Shown: positions 23,384 through 48,361 of the stretch, piece by piece
Numbering within the stretch: position 1 is the stretch's first letter
How the letters are laid out: each line of letters starts with the position of its first letter
Translations under genes and position numbers: made by a program
The notes under the pieces: model-generated
What the model was told of the DNA's origin: nothing
Database searches by the model: none
What the model saw: the letters and a program-made list of their open reading frames with translations, nothing else
Source: Liolophura sinensis
Taxonomy: Eukaryota; Mollusca; Polyplacophora; Chitonida; Chitonidae
NCBI RefSeq assembly: GCF_032854445.1
Contig: NC_088302.1
Location: 9,977,338-10,041,337 of the forward strand
DNA: 64,000 nucleotides
Direction of reading: 5' to 3'

Positions 23384-25603
23384 CTAATGCTGTTGTGAGA
23401 TTTGTTGTAAAATTTGTTTTTAAGAAAACCACACATGATTATGTGTTTTATGTGTATTGTTGGGGATATTTTGAATCTACTTCGAGGTCTCCGTCTTTAT
23501 GATTTTATGTGTAAGAAGTGCTGTGTAAAATAATACGACAGGAAATAGTTAACTTGTACATGTACTTCATATAATAAGTAATTGCTGGAAAGGTTTAGAC
23601 AAGGATTAGGTCATGATGTGTGAAGAGGAAATATAAGCAGGAGTATCACAGGAAACGATTGCACAAAGTGTGATGTTTGTAGGCCTCCCATTTACACAAG
23701 GCTACATATGTCAAACATGAACAGGGTTTTTATCGAGTTGCTAATAATTAACTTGGCAGCATGCGCACAATTCTTTTCACATGCGTGTATATTTTTTCAT
23801 GTTTTGGTCTTATTAACAACTTCTTTGTATTTCTGTGCTGTGTATTTTGAATGTGAACTGAATGTCTATAATTCTGTAGTAGAACCCGATGATATTTGTT
23901 TTGCTTTTTAACGTTTACAATGGTCCACTAGTAAGTAATTAAGGTGGAAATTCACTGATATAGTTTTCCAAGGTTATGTACATACATGTTATGTACAAGC
24001 ATTCTCCTTAGTAGAAGCTCAGTGTAAACTGCTTCCCAACTCTGCTTGGGTATTATTCACATATATAGGCCCACATAAGCAACATTCTGTGAGTTAGCAA
24101 AGTCACTAAGGTATTATTTTGTGCCTGGATCAACTCTATATTTTCTTTATGTTGGCCAATTTCCCAAGCCATGCCCTGGAGTTACAGTAGTGTGGACAGT
24201 GCTGGTATTCATCAAGTAGCTTATGAAGACATAAGTCATAAATTGTACTTGTTTAAAAACCCAAATAACCCAGAGCAGGAAAAAAAACTCAAATTGTGGT
24301 TGGTATATAAGTGTATAAGTTTTAAACTTCCTGGAGCACAATATTTTAATTGCAGCTTTGCTTGAATTTTGGATTAAAGTCATAAAACATTTGATAAATC
24401 TGGACCCTGGGCTCTATTCCAAAAGGCAATTATATGCTATTAAGTTGATTGCAACTACTGAGGAGTTCCCACTGGTTGTAACGATGAACTGTAGCTACGT
24501 GGACTTATGTGATTGCTTTGTAAAACACTGGGCTGGAGGACCCCACTTCAAACAGCCTGTAATGTTATATATCCCTTGTAATTACATAATACATGTACAT
24601 GTAGTTTCAACATTTGTTGATTAAGTAGTTACATACATGTAGTGCTCCTTACAATGCTTTGTGTAACAACCCTGGGAAGCATTGCTCAACAAGAATATAG
24701 CTGGCCTACTATTATTTATCACAGGGTAGTCCATTTATTGTTATACTGTAGGTGTAATTACTAAAGAAATCATCCTGTTTTATTTTCTTGCTGTTGTTTA
24801 ATGGCAGTTATCTATTTTGAACTGATGTGCTATATATGTATTATTACTTGAAATATTAATGATGAATTGAACAAAAAAATCTCATTTTCTTTGATACTAT
24901 ATCAAACTTTGTGGTTAATTGACATGAATTTACGATATTGCATTATATTATTTATTATATTAGCCACTGCATCATAGTTTAATGTTTCATATGCATAAAA
25001 ACAAGGGTTGAAGTGAAAATCACATTTCATACATGTAATTCTAGTCAAATCCAGGTACTGTACAGTTATTAAGATACCTGTCAGTGGTCTTAGAACCTTG
25101 TACATGAAGGTTTTGAGCCTATGTTGGGACCTCCATATAAAGAAATTTTGGAACCTTCAACTTGCTGAAGCTCTTGAACCTTTAGAAGTCTTGATACCTA
25201 ACATATCCAGATGTTATGGAACTTACCACAAGCAGGAGTTCCTAATCTTGCAACATAAATGGAGGTTACCTCAACAATTTGCCATTTGCAGTGGAACAAG
25301 ATGCTGTTATATGGATTTCTACCAAAACCTTGGATTAAGTAACTTTCCAAAAGTGATGGTTCAGAAACTCCCCAAACCAAAAAAGAGCAATTCAGGAGCT
25401 GACAGGATACAGTGGTCCCTAGATCTGCCAGATAGGTAGCAGCTTAGTTGCTTGAAAACACACACAGAGTTGGCCCAAAATACCCAGCATGCCCATAACG
25501 CAGTTCAGATATTTGATAGATATGGTAATGGATGGTAAATTTACCCCAAAATGGAATCTGAGTACATGCTTCCTCTGCTTTCTTTATGCACAGATAGTTA
25601 TTT
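23384..25603. other. Intergenic, no gene recognised
   Basis: Several short open frames (for example 25098-25439 on +) have no recognisable domain and no consistent splice context. They are not called as genes. Confidence 0.4.
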
Positions 25604-25881
25604 TGATGTATGATTTTATTTATTTATTTGATTGGTGCTTTATGCCGTACTCAAGAATATTTCACTTTTCACTTAGTATTATGGAGGGAGGAAACTGGGC
25701 ACAGCCGGGGAAAAACCCATGACCATCTGCAGGTTTCTGCCAGACCTTCCCACTTATGGCCGGAGAGGACGCCAGCATGAGCTGGCTCAAAGCTACCAGA
25801 TTGGTGAGAGGCTCCTGGGTCATTACGCTGCGGTAGCGCGCTAACCAACTGAGCCACGGAGGCCCCCATTGTGATGTATGA
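25604..25881 (-). mobile_element. Full-length SINE family A with target-site duplication
   Basis: Antisense copy at 25614-25871, from a TTTATTTATTTATTTG tail to a well-kept head (complement of GGGGGCCTCCGTGGCTCAG). Flanked by a perfect 10-bp repeat TGATGTATGA at 25604-25613 and 25872-25881. Confidence 0.9.
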
Positions 25882-25954
25882 AGAAATCAGAGAAATTACT
25901 TTGTAAGCCTTTCTCATGTGTTTCCTTGTGTTTCATGTCTGAAGGAAATATTTG

Positions 25955-26230
25955 GTTTATTTATTTGATTGTTTAACTCCATAGGTCTTCTCCGGAACTT
26001 TTCACTTAAAGCGGTTATAACTTTTCCTGAGGCGGAAACGACTGCCCTTCGATAGGCACTTGTCGAACTTCCTGACTTTCAGCCACAGCTAAAGCAGCAA
26101 TAGCTGGCTCAGTGGTCAGGGGCTTCTAGTCGGGAAAGACAAGTCTTAGAAAAAGCATTTAACCATGTAAATTTATTCTTCTATGACCAAGTAGAAAAAG
26201 CGCTTAACCATGTTAACCTATTCAAATATG
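25955..26230. repeat. Unclassified repeat with TTTATTTATTTG start and short tandem duplication
   Basis: Starts like a SINE tail (TTTATTTATTTGATTG) but has a different body. Near its right end, two 50-bp-spaced copies of AGAAAAAGC(A/G)(T/C)TTAACCATGT occur. Family unknown. Confidence 0.4.
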
Positions 26231-27656
26231 CCGAGCTCCTCGGGTTCAGCTTGCTAAGCTATCACAGCATGGAAATTAATGCTTTATAAGATGAATGGCC
26301 TCTAATGATGACAAAGGCATTCTGATCCAGCCTATCATAGCCTTTCAACCATTGTTCTTGGAGAGGGTTGAACAAAACCATTGAATTCAAAATATGCTGT
26401 AATACCATTTCAAAGATACACTCAAAAACCGTGTTGAGCAAAGGTAAATTATGGTGTACTATAATCTCCATCAATACTTCACAACCAACTTGCTTGCACA
26501 CAAATAAGTTGACAGATTAAACTCACAACAGAGTTGTTTGACCATCTATTAAGGCATTAAACTACATGTATGCTAAAAAAAATATTTTTTTACTTTGTTT
26601 CTTGAAAACTAGAACTCAAACAAATCATCAATGTGGCATTCCAAGAGAAACCAAAATAGGAAGGCTTCCTAGAAAGCCCCATGCAGTATATTTGGAAGTA
26701 AATTTCAATAGTAGCTTTTTTCATTTATCTGTTATATAGAAACAAATGGTGTGTTTTGAATTTCAGCTGAAAATTATGAAAAGAAAACATTAATATGAAA
26801 AGCACTAAACAGTGTCAGTAGAAAATTCTAAACTGACACTTGCAAACAATTGCTTAGGTTTTCAGTTATTTTGGTCTGATCCCTTTCATCTCTCATGAAA
26901 TTTGAAAATAACAAAATTACCACAACACAAAGACTTTCAAAGGTCTGGTTGAGAGGTACATTAGTTAGGCATGCTTTCTAAAATTAATTCATAGCTTACA
27001 TATCAGAAAAAATGGAATGGACCAAAGACAATACCAGCAATTAGCTGAAATATGTAAAAATGGTGAAATTAAAATGCTTGTTCAGTACTTCATGTACCAA
27101 GATGTGCTGGTATTTCAATTGGACATACATATACTAATGTAAATGGTGGACGGTCCAGTATATCACAGCAATCAACAATAGCAGCTGCCAGAAAATATCA
27201 CATTTTGCCAAAACAAAACATAACAGTACATAAATTACAAGTGTCTGTACAAGTAACATGAAAGCGTAACTTACATTAGTCATGAACAATTCATTTAACA
27301 ATGACATTTCTGTTAATAACTATTATAAACATGAAAATAGTTACAACAGTTATACTTTTTTTTTTTTAGAACTATTATAAACATGAAACATGGTCAGATT
27401 TTTACATCTTTAAAGCATGTGCAGGGAAAATCATGACTGAGGACGAAAAATACAGTGTATTATGTGATAAAACAATATCTTTAAAGATTTGTCGGTGACG
27501 TGAAAGCATGCTGGACACATGCTACAGTTGTTATACCCCCTAATTTCATTAACCTCTATTACTCACATATAAAAGCCCCACACAACCAATCACATATACG
27601 TACCCATAGTCACACACATTATAGCTTTTGCTACAGAGGTTGGCTTTGCACTGAAA
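26231..27656. other. Intergenic, no gene recognised
   Basis: AT-rich, no exon or known element. A 19-bp direct repeat AACTATTATAAACATGAAA occurs twice near 27317 and 27371. Confidence 0.4.
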
Positions 27657-27877
27657 TACTGTAATTCTTCAACCTTTTTGCAATTTTGCAAGGTATTTAT
27701 TCAAGCTTATAATGAAAACATTATTCTGTGTTGGCTGAAAAAATTATACTTTTTGTGAAGTCCTGAAACTGGCCAATCCAACCAATATACTTCTGTCTGC
27801 AAAATGAAAACATAAATATGCATAAACTGCACTGAAATTTGCTCTTTCACATGTGAAAAGGTTGAGGAATTAGAGTA
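27657..27877 (+). mobile_element. MITE with TAATTCTTCAACC termini, copy 3 (best preserved)
   Basis: 221 bp, from TACTGTAATTCTTCAACC to AGGTTGAGGAATTAGAGTA. The termini are inverted repeats of about 20-28 bp inside TA dinucleotides. The body includes AAACTGGCCAATCCAACCAA. No open frame; non-autonomous. Confidence 0.88.
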
Positions 27878-28692
27878 CGCTATTTACATTAGTTGGGAAT
27901 TCTAAAAAGCCAGAATATTTGTTAAAGCCTTTTGAAACTGTGAACTTGGTGTAAGCATGGAGTTATGAACAGATGCAATGTGCTTATGTGTCTCCACTGT
28001 AGAAGGTACAGGTATAATGTGCAAAAACAGCATATCAATATGCAATAATACTGTACATGCAAATCAAGACTATTTTGTGTCATATCAAGCACAGCACCTA
28101 CATGTAAACGCTGAAGTTTACATTTTCTACCAAACAGACATAATATATGTTTATAGTAAGTTTGTATAATGCATAAGGACTATACCAATCACAATCACTG
28201 ATTATGTATATCATCCAAAATGCTACAGTATACATGCATGCCTGACATACGTCCATGTAAATAAACATCCCGAAAAACACATGTCCAAATCTTAGGTTGA
28301 AAATGAAGAAGTCAAGGCATCACCTCATAGGTGTAAAATGTTTCACAAGCTTTCAAACCCCTTGCTGAGATATCTGTCGAGTGACTAACCACTCTATTTC
28401 AGATAAATTAATATAAATGGAATACCGTGGAATGTTCGAAATGTCAGTCCCGTGGTAAAGGTCCTGGCAAGAGAGTCAAATGCTTGTGAAACCTTTTAAA
28501 TTACCTGGCGATGCCTGGCTTTCTTTATTATTATGGCTGAAGCCATATACGGCTATGAGTCTAAATCAGTATATAAATCTTACGTTGTGATTCATACAAC
28601 AAACTGAAATACTGCTTGTACTGCTTGACATCAGAAAAGATATATGTATTGTATACAACATACATGTATCAACAGGAGTCAGTCTTGAAGAG

Positions 28693-29618
28693 TTAAAGGA
28701 TTAGTGCCCAGATTTACTATTTATTCATAAATGGATATCCCTGCATATATTGTGAAATTTAGCATAAACAAATATTGAAATAGGGTACATTAATCTGAGT
28801 AATACGGCTCTTAAAATCACTAGATAATGAGGCAACTTTTATGCATTTTTTCTGCCAACACTCATTAGTCTCTGCCGAATTATGTCATACAAGTCCAGCC
28901 TTTACGAGCTGTCACAGCTTCGCCATTACGTTCAGTGCTAAAAAAGCTACAAGGGTGACAACAAACCCATCAAATTTCTCCACAAAATGGTTTGCTGTTC
29001 TGCATATGGTTGTAAAAACAGGTTGTCAAAGAACCCATGAGTTGGATTTTTTCATCTTTGGGAAATGGAATGGAATTTGTTGTCATGCAGAGGGAGGGAG
29101 AGAATAGTAAATAAAAATTAAATCTTAAGGTAAACATGCGAAATACACAATGCAACACAGGGTAAAGGTATAGCTTACCAGTCCATGTTGTCAGGATGGT
29201 CCTAAATGCCTGGACAAACTGATATCAAATTCAAGGTATGAAAACTTGGAATCTGAAATCTGGCCAGAGATGTCAGTGTCATAAATCGGAACTTTAACAT
29301 CGTCCAATATGGGTTCAAATTGATGTGGCAGGATATTTTCTTCTGTGTAACTAAAATGCATCTGGAAAATTACATCGCTCTGACACGAATTCCCAGGTTA
29401 TTTAGGCCTCTTAGATTTGGGTTGGCCATCTATGATGTCACCCGCTGAGCCGTACCAGGCGGATGGCTGAGAAAGGCTAGGGCAGTAAATCTATTGTTTT
29501 GGGTGGAATTGAAGTCATTATTAGGCTTCTCAGAAGCAGTCCTGGTAACATACTGTTTAAACAGGTTATAATCTTTATAATTAGGCCCAGTCGCTCAATC
29601 TGGACACTAATCCTTTAA
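28693..29618. mobile_element. Kolobok-like DNA transposon remnant (TTAA target site, THAP fragment)
   Basis: TTAA occurs at both edges (28693-28696 and 29615-29618). The inner ends are inverted repeats: AGGATTAGTGCCCAGATT at 28697-28714 and the complement of AGGATTAGTGTCCAGATT at 29597-29614, 17 of 18 matching. The 918-bp interior holds a THAP-domain fragment. TTAA duplication with a THAP domain is typical of the Kolobok superfamily; piggyBac also uses TTAA but does not carry THAP. The element is too short for a full transposase, so it is an internally deleted, non-autonomous copy. Confidence 0.7.
28985..29110 (+). pseudogene. THAP zinc-finger fragment
   Basis: From ATG at 28985 the frame reads MVCCSAYGCKNRLSKNP, stop, then VGFFHL, the start of a THAP C2CH zinc finger (Cys-SAYGC-x-N, then the FH-type motif). 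The frame is closed by a TGA at about residue 18 and the C-terminal Cys-His half is absent or unreadable, so it is not functional. It sits inside the TTAA-flanked element at 28693-29618 and is probably what remains of its transposase. Confidence 0.65.
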
Positions 29619-30203
29619 ACAAAATAAGTCACTTTCATATAGGTGAAACTTGTGCTGTAATACATGTTATGTTTGGTTGTACATTAATATTAATTAATAC
29701 ATCATTTATCCAAGACACTATAACAGAGGATGAGATTGAGGAATTCAGGATGCGGATAAATGATACACATAAAAGTGTAATAAACTCTATATTATATATG
29801 TATTACCATCAGCATGGGTGAAATTACAAAATAAAAATTCATGGAAACTATTCTAAAATATTTCTGAGAAAATGACACGTATTTATAAATGAAAATGTAA
29901 AAAAAATATCTCATTCCATTTTGCACTGGCTTGCATCCTTATTTTACAAGTTTATAAAATTTACATAATGTGAATGTATGAAATGTGTATGAATATTCTA
30001 AACTTCTGACTTAAACATTTGTGATTTCAACTAAAAATATATCATACAGGTAAAACCAAACTGGTACATCTCCAGATCCCCATAAAACAGAACACAAGTG
30101 TTTCTGTGACAATCAATTTGTATAAATAATAAAAAGTAAAAATAATACAGCAAAAGTTAAAATGTGCACAGTTTCTCAGCTTAACAGCCTGAGTCCAATG
30201 ATG
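29619..30203. other. Intergenic / probable KIF24 3' UTR
   Basis: Directly downstream of the KIF24 stop on -. No clear polyadenylation signal could be chosen. Nothing else recognised. Confidence 0.35.
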
Positions 30204-43003
<12,800 letters not shown>

Positions 43004-43009
43004 CTGAAA

Positions 43010-44567
43010 AATTATATGAAATCAACTGTAAATATCATGTATTTCAGGTAATACGTGATGTACATACTAACCATTTATTCAATATAATTTTTACGTGTGT
43101 ATTACACATAAAACATGAAACAAGTATCTTAGCAATTGATAAATATCTTAATGGCTCAATGGAACAGCACATACTTCCTTTAGATTCAACTTGTAAATGG
43201 TTACAAATAGGTAATGATTCCTGAAGTTGATATCATCTTAAAATTTGTATACATATAAAGAAGATAACATGGATTACACTGAGCAACAAATACGAAGCAA
43301 AGATTTTGTTGTCATTTATAAACTGATGGAAACTGACCTTGTACAGTAGCTTTATGAATAATCTGGAATGTAAATGCTGCATTGATTCAATCACTCACAA
43401 AATAATTTTGAAAGCTCACAAGAACATCACACCCCCTTGATGGCATTTATTCTTGAAGAATCATCTGAGCTCAGTATATATTTTTCGGACTTACCCTGAC
43501 TCAATCATTATTTTTAACCGGCATTGTACTGTTCAGTCTTGGCATTCATCCAACTGTCCTACTTAGTTCTTCTCTGGACAAAGACATACACTCAATTTCG
43601 TTGAAGTGGTGCAAGCACAAAAAGCTGTGGCATTGGAAATGACCGCGAATTGTTGACAAATGCAGTGACGAGTGATCTAGATAAGAACAGAAATAGAATG
43701 GACTTGAAAATAAAATAAAAAGAAGCTGCAAAGTGTTGATGACACTCACATGTTGTGGCTATATTCAGCTCAGACTCAGACTGATAGCACAATGCACTGA
43801 TATCTGCCAGGGAGACATTCTCATTCATGACATGTTTGGACACGAAAGTTTGACAGTTCGACTGTCCTCAGTCCCACGGCTTAATCCACATGACGTCACG
43901 AAGTTCTGCAGGACTTACATGTTTTGTTTACTCAGACCCAAGTTATTAAAGCTCTCAAAAATAGAAATTCCCAACAGAATGTATCCTTGATTAACTGAAA
44001 ACCGGAACATCTAAACCAAAACTCATTCTTCTAAAGCTAAACGAATAAACAAGTTTCTGCATGTCTTCGTTGTTGTTGTTTCTGCAAACGACCCTAAGAG
44101 TCGCCGACCGCATACCTATCTTGGCAAAGGTGGGCTGGATGCTGCTGTGTTCTCAGGATCAATGCAATCAGCTCTTGCGACGACTAGAATAATCATGAGG
44201 CTAACCTGGACGCCGCACCATCAGCACAAAATACAAGATCGATACAAACGTCCAGCTGCGCTGCACATCTCCCATAGATACAGAATGTTGTTTATACGCC
44301 ATTTGTATTTTCGCGCTTGAACCGAGTGACCTACTTAAATAACATCCATACGTAAAAGAGCCCCGAAAACGGACTAATAAAGACGGTAGAATTAGTTCAC
44401 ATTCGTATTGATGACCTTTTGTCTTTCAACATATTGATCCATGAATATCTGAATATTTTCACAATGAAATAAATTTGGTAAATTTGTTTTTTTCTGTTTT
44501 AATATTATTTTTACATATATTCCGTTGGGAATACAAGTCACTAATTTATTTCGATCCACGGAAGAAA
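43010..44567. promoter_or_regulatory. Shared KIF24/NUDT2 divergent promoter region
   Basis: The two genes point away from each other here. The region contains a palindromic CRE, TGACGTCA, at 43891-43898, an E2F-type TTTTCGCGC at 44308-44316, raised CpG content at about 43860-44400 and no obvious TATA box. Several consensus donors on - (near 43495, 43750 and 43919) could end a KIF24 5' UTR exon; I cannot choose among them. Confidence 0.55.
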
Positions 44568-45386
44568 ATGGCCCAACAACCGATCGTAGTTGCTGCCGGA
44601 TTTGTAATATTTCGGCGGCTCCAAAATCATATACAGTATCTCTTACTGCAAGCTTCAAATGGTAGACATCAGTGGACTCCTCCTAAAGGTGGGTTTACGT
44701 TAACAAGAGGCTCCGTACAATCTGGCTGCAAACAGCATTGCTCCGAGGCGAGTCGCGAACGAGTAGGCTTAATCAAGATTTACTTCCCCTACACCGTATA
44801 CATCTAAATCGAAACTGAAAATGACGAAAGGTGTTCTTTTCTCTCATCTCTAATTCTACGCAGCAGACCGTATATTTCATGATGTGAACTTGTTATTGGA
44901 ATAACTGAAATGATATGGAAGACTGGTTATTAAAACAACCGTGATTTGGGCCTGGATGTAAAACAACAGGATATTTCACGAGATAAGACCGTTCAGAAAC
45001 ACAATAGGCCTACGCCTTCAGGCATCTAACGTGAAAGACTTAACAGTGCACAGTTGTAATTAATGTTTTCAGGTCGCGCTGACCCAGGTGAGACTGAAAT
45101 GGAAGCAGCTCTCCGAGAAACACAGGAAGAATCTGGGTTTGAGAAGGATCAATTGATCATCATGGACCAGTTTAAGAAAACTCTGGAATATAAAGCGTGG
45201 GGTAAACCTAAGAAAGTGGTATACTGGTTATCAGAGCTGAAGGATCCTAATACACCTGTGAAATTGTCAGACGAACATCAGAGCTATGAATGGTTGGAGC
45301 TGGACAAGGCTTTGGAATATGCCTCCTACCCAAATCAACAACAACTCTTAAAAGAAGCTCATGAGTTCATCCTCAAACAGTCTTAA
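44568..45386 (+). CDS. NUDT2: NUDT2, bis(5'-nucleosyl)-tetraphosphatase (asymmetrical)
   Basis: Cleaves diadenosine tetraphosphate to AMP and ATP, controlling this stress alarmone. Coding exons 44568-44688 and 45073-45386, intron phase 1, 144 aa (human 147). The Nudix box GX5EX7REUXEEXGU is complete: G41, E47, then RETQEESGF at 55-63, with the metal-binding glutamates at 56, 59 and 60. Family landmarks FVIFRR, LLLQAS, WTPPKG, KPKKVVYWL and HQSYEWL all match animal NUDT2. The start is chosen by alignment: MAQQPIVVAAGFVIFRR matches the family N-terminus, while upstream in-frame residues do not. The sequence directly after WTPPKG is intron. It is divergent from KIF24. Confidence 0.95.
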
Positions 45387-46430
45387 CGTGGAATCATTTG
45401 CATTTAGCGGTGTAGTTATATATAGGGTAACTGTTCAGCCTTTATCATGTTTAAGGCATTTGTTTCATTTATGTGGGATCAAGATTTCCCGAATTCCCAA
45501 ACAGCCTACACTACTGGTACATCAGTCCACTGCAAAAATCTGTAGCTCTGTACTTGAAGGTTACACGAAACAGTTTGTTTTAATTTCTTAATATGCAGTG
45601 AAGGATGTGCCCTAACATATTAAAGTACAAAAGGCTTCATAGCTCTCATCTTGAGACATAAACATGGCTTTAAACACAAGCGATCAGCCTCGAACTTACC
45701 AAGTCTGCAGTGACATCATTGCTGATAGGATTAGTTATCAAAACAACTCCGGGGGAAAGCCCAAATTGCACAAAATAGAAGGGTTATTAAAACAATATAA
45801 AATATGCCTTAAAATTATTTTTATTATTTTTTTTTTGGCATATCTTATCTAGATATAGATCTAGATTTGGCATATCTTTGGTATATCTTTTTTATTCCTT
45901 TTAAAACCTTAATCTTTGATTGAGGGTTCCTTTTCATGTATCCTTTATGCAGTCAAATGTTTGATGCTATCATCAGGAAAGGCTAATGCTTAGGTTGATA
46001 CTCATCCTTTATGTCTGGTTGTTTCGTATGTATATCATGTGATCTGCGTGGGACTTAGCCAAGTTTCCCAGTCCATAAACTTGACTGCATTTACATAAGT
46101 CAGATGTTCTTTAAGTCTTGTGCAAGTAATCATCATCACAATAGAAGATAATGTATCATTTCTGTAAAGTTTTGAAATCATTAACCATGTCTTATATAGA
46201 ATTATTCCATATTATAACCGATGATATTTTTACCATTTTCATCAAGGAAACGGAATTACTGAAGTGGTTATTCTTGTTTTGATAATGTGTGTAAAGACTT
46301 AAGAGCATTGCAATGTTGATATTCCACGTTTGTAAAATAAGAATTGTCATTGTCAAAATTTTAAGCTTCTTCATTTAAGACACTTTGAACTGTAGCCTTT
46401 CACTGGAAATAAACATGAACCAGCTGGTGT
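45387..46430 (+). other. Probable NUDT2 3' UTR
   Basis: AT-rich, non-coding sequence after the NUDT2 stop. Candidate polyadenylation signals are ATTAAA near 45620 and AATAAA at 46408-46413. No other gene seen up to the SINE at 46.9 kb. Confidence 0.45.
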
Positions 46431-46896
46431 CTTATGTTTTAATAACAGCTTTATATTGCTCACATTTTCTACCGATATACTTTGACACATGATTTTTAGA
46501 GCATCTTTGTGTTGATATTTTTGTAAGTGTGAAAGAAATCAAATGACACATGTAAAATATTACTTATCACTTTATGTTATTGTATTCAGTTCACATGAAT
46601 AATTATTATCTGACCTTGAAAATGTGCACTGTCTGTTACCAAATCTTGTTAACTGGTTATTCTATTGTAGATAAAGTGATAAGCTTTTAATTAATGGTTA
46701 GATCTGGATTATCTAATCTTACATGCTCTTCTGCTACCAGATTTTTTTCAGTAGCAAGGCTTGTAGCAAGTTGATGGAATATATACCATGGAAAGAAGGT
46801 TTTCATTAATGCAAATTCTGGATAGATTGGCATTTTTTAAAATAGATGTTTTTGTATTTTATCTGCACTGTTATTATTTGAGCTTATTGAAGGGAA

Positions 46897-47655
46897 GTGG
46901 GGCCTCCATGGCGGATTGGATTAGCTTGGCGCATTGATTCAGGAGCCCCTCACGGATGCGGTCGCTTTGAGTTCAAGTTCAGTTCGTGCTGACTTTCTCT
47001 CCGGCTGGCCATACGTACGCGGGAAGGTCTTGCAGCAACCTGCGGATGATCGTGGGTTTCCCACGGGTTCTGCCTGGTTGCCTCCTACCATAATGGCGGC
47101 CACCGTCGTATATTAGAGAGGTTAAGATGCTCGCCAACGTTATCTCTGCAAATCTGGGCCGCACCGTTTCCTCGTTTTTGAGCTGAATGATACTTACTCG
47201 GAATACATTTCCGAGTCAATATTTGGAGGTTTTATCTGTTTTGGTGTGAAATAAAAGTGATCTATCTTAAGTATTGAAGTTTACTTGCAAAATGTAGAGG
47301 TTAAGCGGAGAAAATTTAATATGCATGTATTTTTTGCATAAGGCACTATGCAATAGTGATATAGCTTACATGCCGCAGTTATCAAACTCAGTCCATGCCG
47401 GAAACATGTAAACAGCGTTCTGTTGTGCACCATTCTTAATATATATCAGCAGTCACTTCATAAAAAAATACAGCATTGGTCTAATGTAGTTGGTGGACGC
47501 AACTCGTGCAATTCGAGTGGCCTAACAGTTTTCGTAATGACAGGAGTTCACCTGGCTCACGCGCCCAACTCATACTTGTATCTCGTTGACGAATATCCTA
47601 ACCTCTCTAATCTTGAACACGACGTAAAACACCATTCAAATAAATAAATAAATCA
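46897..47655 (+). mobile_element. SINE family A split by a later insertion
   Basis: The head and body (46897-47112, from GGGGCCTCCATGGCGGATTG to GGCGGCCACCGTCGTA) and the tail (47608-47655, TCTTGAACACGACGTAAAAC to AATAAATAAATC) belong to one SINE. The 492 bp between them is foreign. A short AAGTGG repeat flanks the composite. Confidence 0.85.
47116..47607. mobile_element. MITE with GAGAGGTTA termini, inserted in the SINE
   Basis: Terminal inverted repeats: TTAGAGAGGTTAAGAT at the left and the complement of TTAGAGAGGTTAGGAT at the right, with weaker pairing to about 30 bp. TA occurs at each edge (47114-47115, 47608-47609), as for Tc1/mariner-type insertion. No transposase; length 492 bp. An internal GTAGAGGTTAAG near 47292 repeats the end motif. 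Confidence 0.75.
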
Positions 47656-47659
47656 AAAG

Positions 47660-48361
47660 TGGATTATAGCGCAACGTCCACAATGTGTGCGTGTTTCCAG
47701 ATGAACTCAATGAAGTCTGGGGCTACTACACTGTAGTGCTGTTCTATTAATCCCAGATGAAGTGTAACGCTCTGACATGAATGTTGAACGGTGTGGCTGG
47801 TATGCCCAATAAAATGCAGACTTGTGAACTTAAGATGTGATTAGAAACAGCTCTATTGCTCAAATTTCTTAAAAATCCAAATGCCTGAGGCATCCTAACT
47901 TGTGATCATTTTGAAGTATTGTATATATAGGCATATCTATGGCGACAAACTTGTCAAAGATGTGGTTTTTAACCGTTTCTGTTAACAATAGAGTAGCCTA
48001 CCTTTCACGGACCAAACAGAACAATCTGGCTATGAATGGAAGATGGGGTACTACGCCACTAGTTTGCTTACCAAACGTCTTCACAAAGGCAGGAATGAAC
48101 AATAGACTGGACAGCACAAATGAGGTACCGGTAGATTTTCCTCTCACAAAAGGTGGCGCTAGAGTGACATAAGATTTGCACGTCAAAAATCTTTTCTTGC
48201 GCGACGCGAAACGTTGCGTGCTGCGGTTTCGTCTGTGATGTACTTGGTCTACCCATTATGTCCTCGCCCTCTTGACGCTACGACGGAATGTCCAGCGTCA
48301 GTGAAATGACGTAATACGTCCCACATCGGACGTCTGCCTGTGCCCCAATACTTTGAAAGGT
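47660..48361. other. Intergenic, one CTCF-like motif
   Basis: No gene recognised. AGGTGGCGCTA at 48151-48161 (+) matches the core of the CTCF motif; the 5' part of the motif is poor (12 of 15 overall). Confidence 0.35.

Noticed and set aside
25098-25439. 113-codon + strand frame
   Set aside because: No domain, weak composition and no splice or promoter context; kept as intergenic.
43592-43843. Minus-strand frame beginning MSKHVMNENVSLADI as an upstream KIF24 coding exon
   Set aside because: A consensus GTGAGT donor ends it, but joining to the next KIF24 exon gives a stop at once, so it could be 5' UTR at most.
44689-44807. Continuation of the NUDT2 frame past WTPPKGG
   Set aside because: A GTGGGT donor follows the Nudix glycine and the real continuation, GRADPGETE, is in the exon at 45073.
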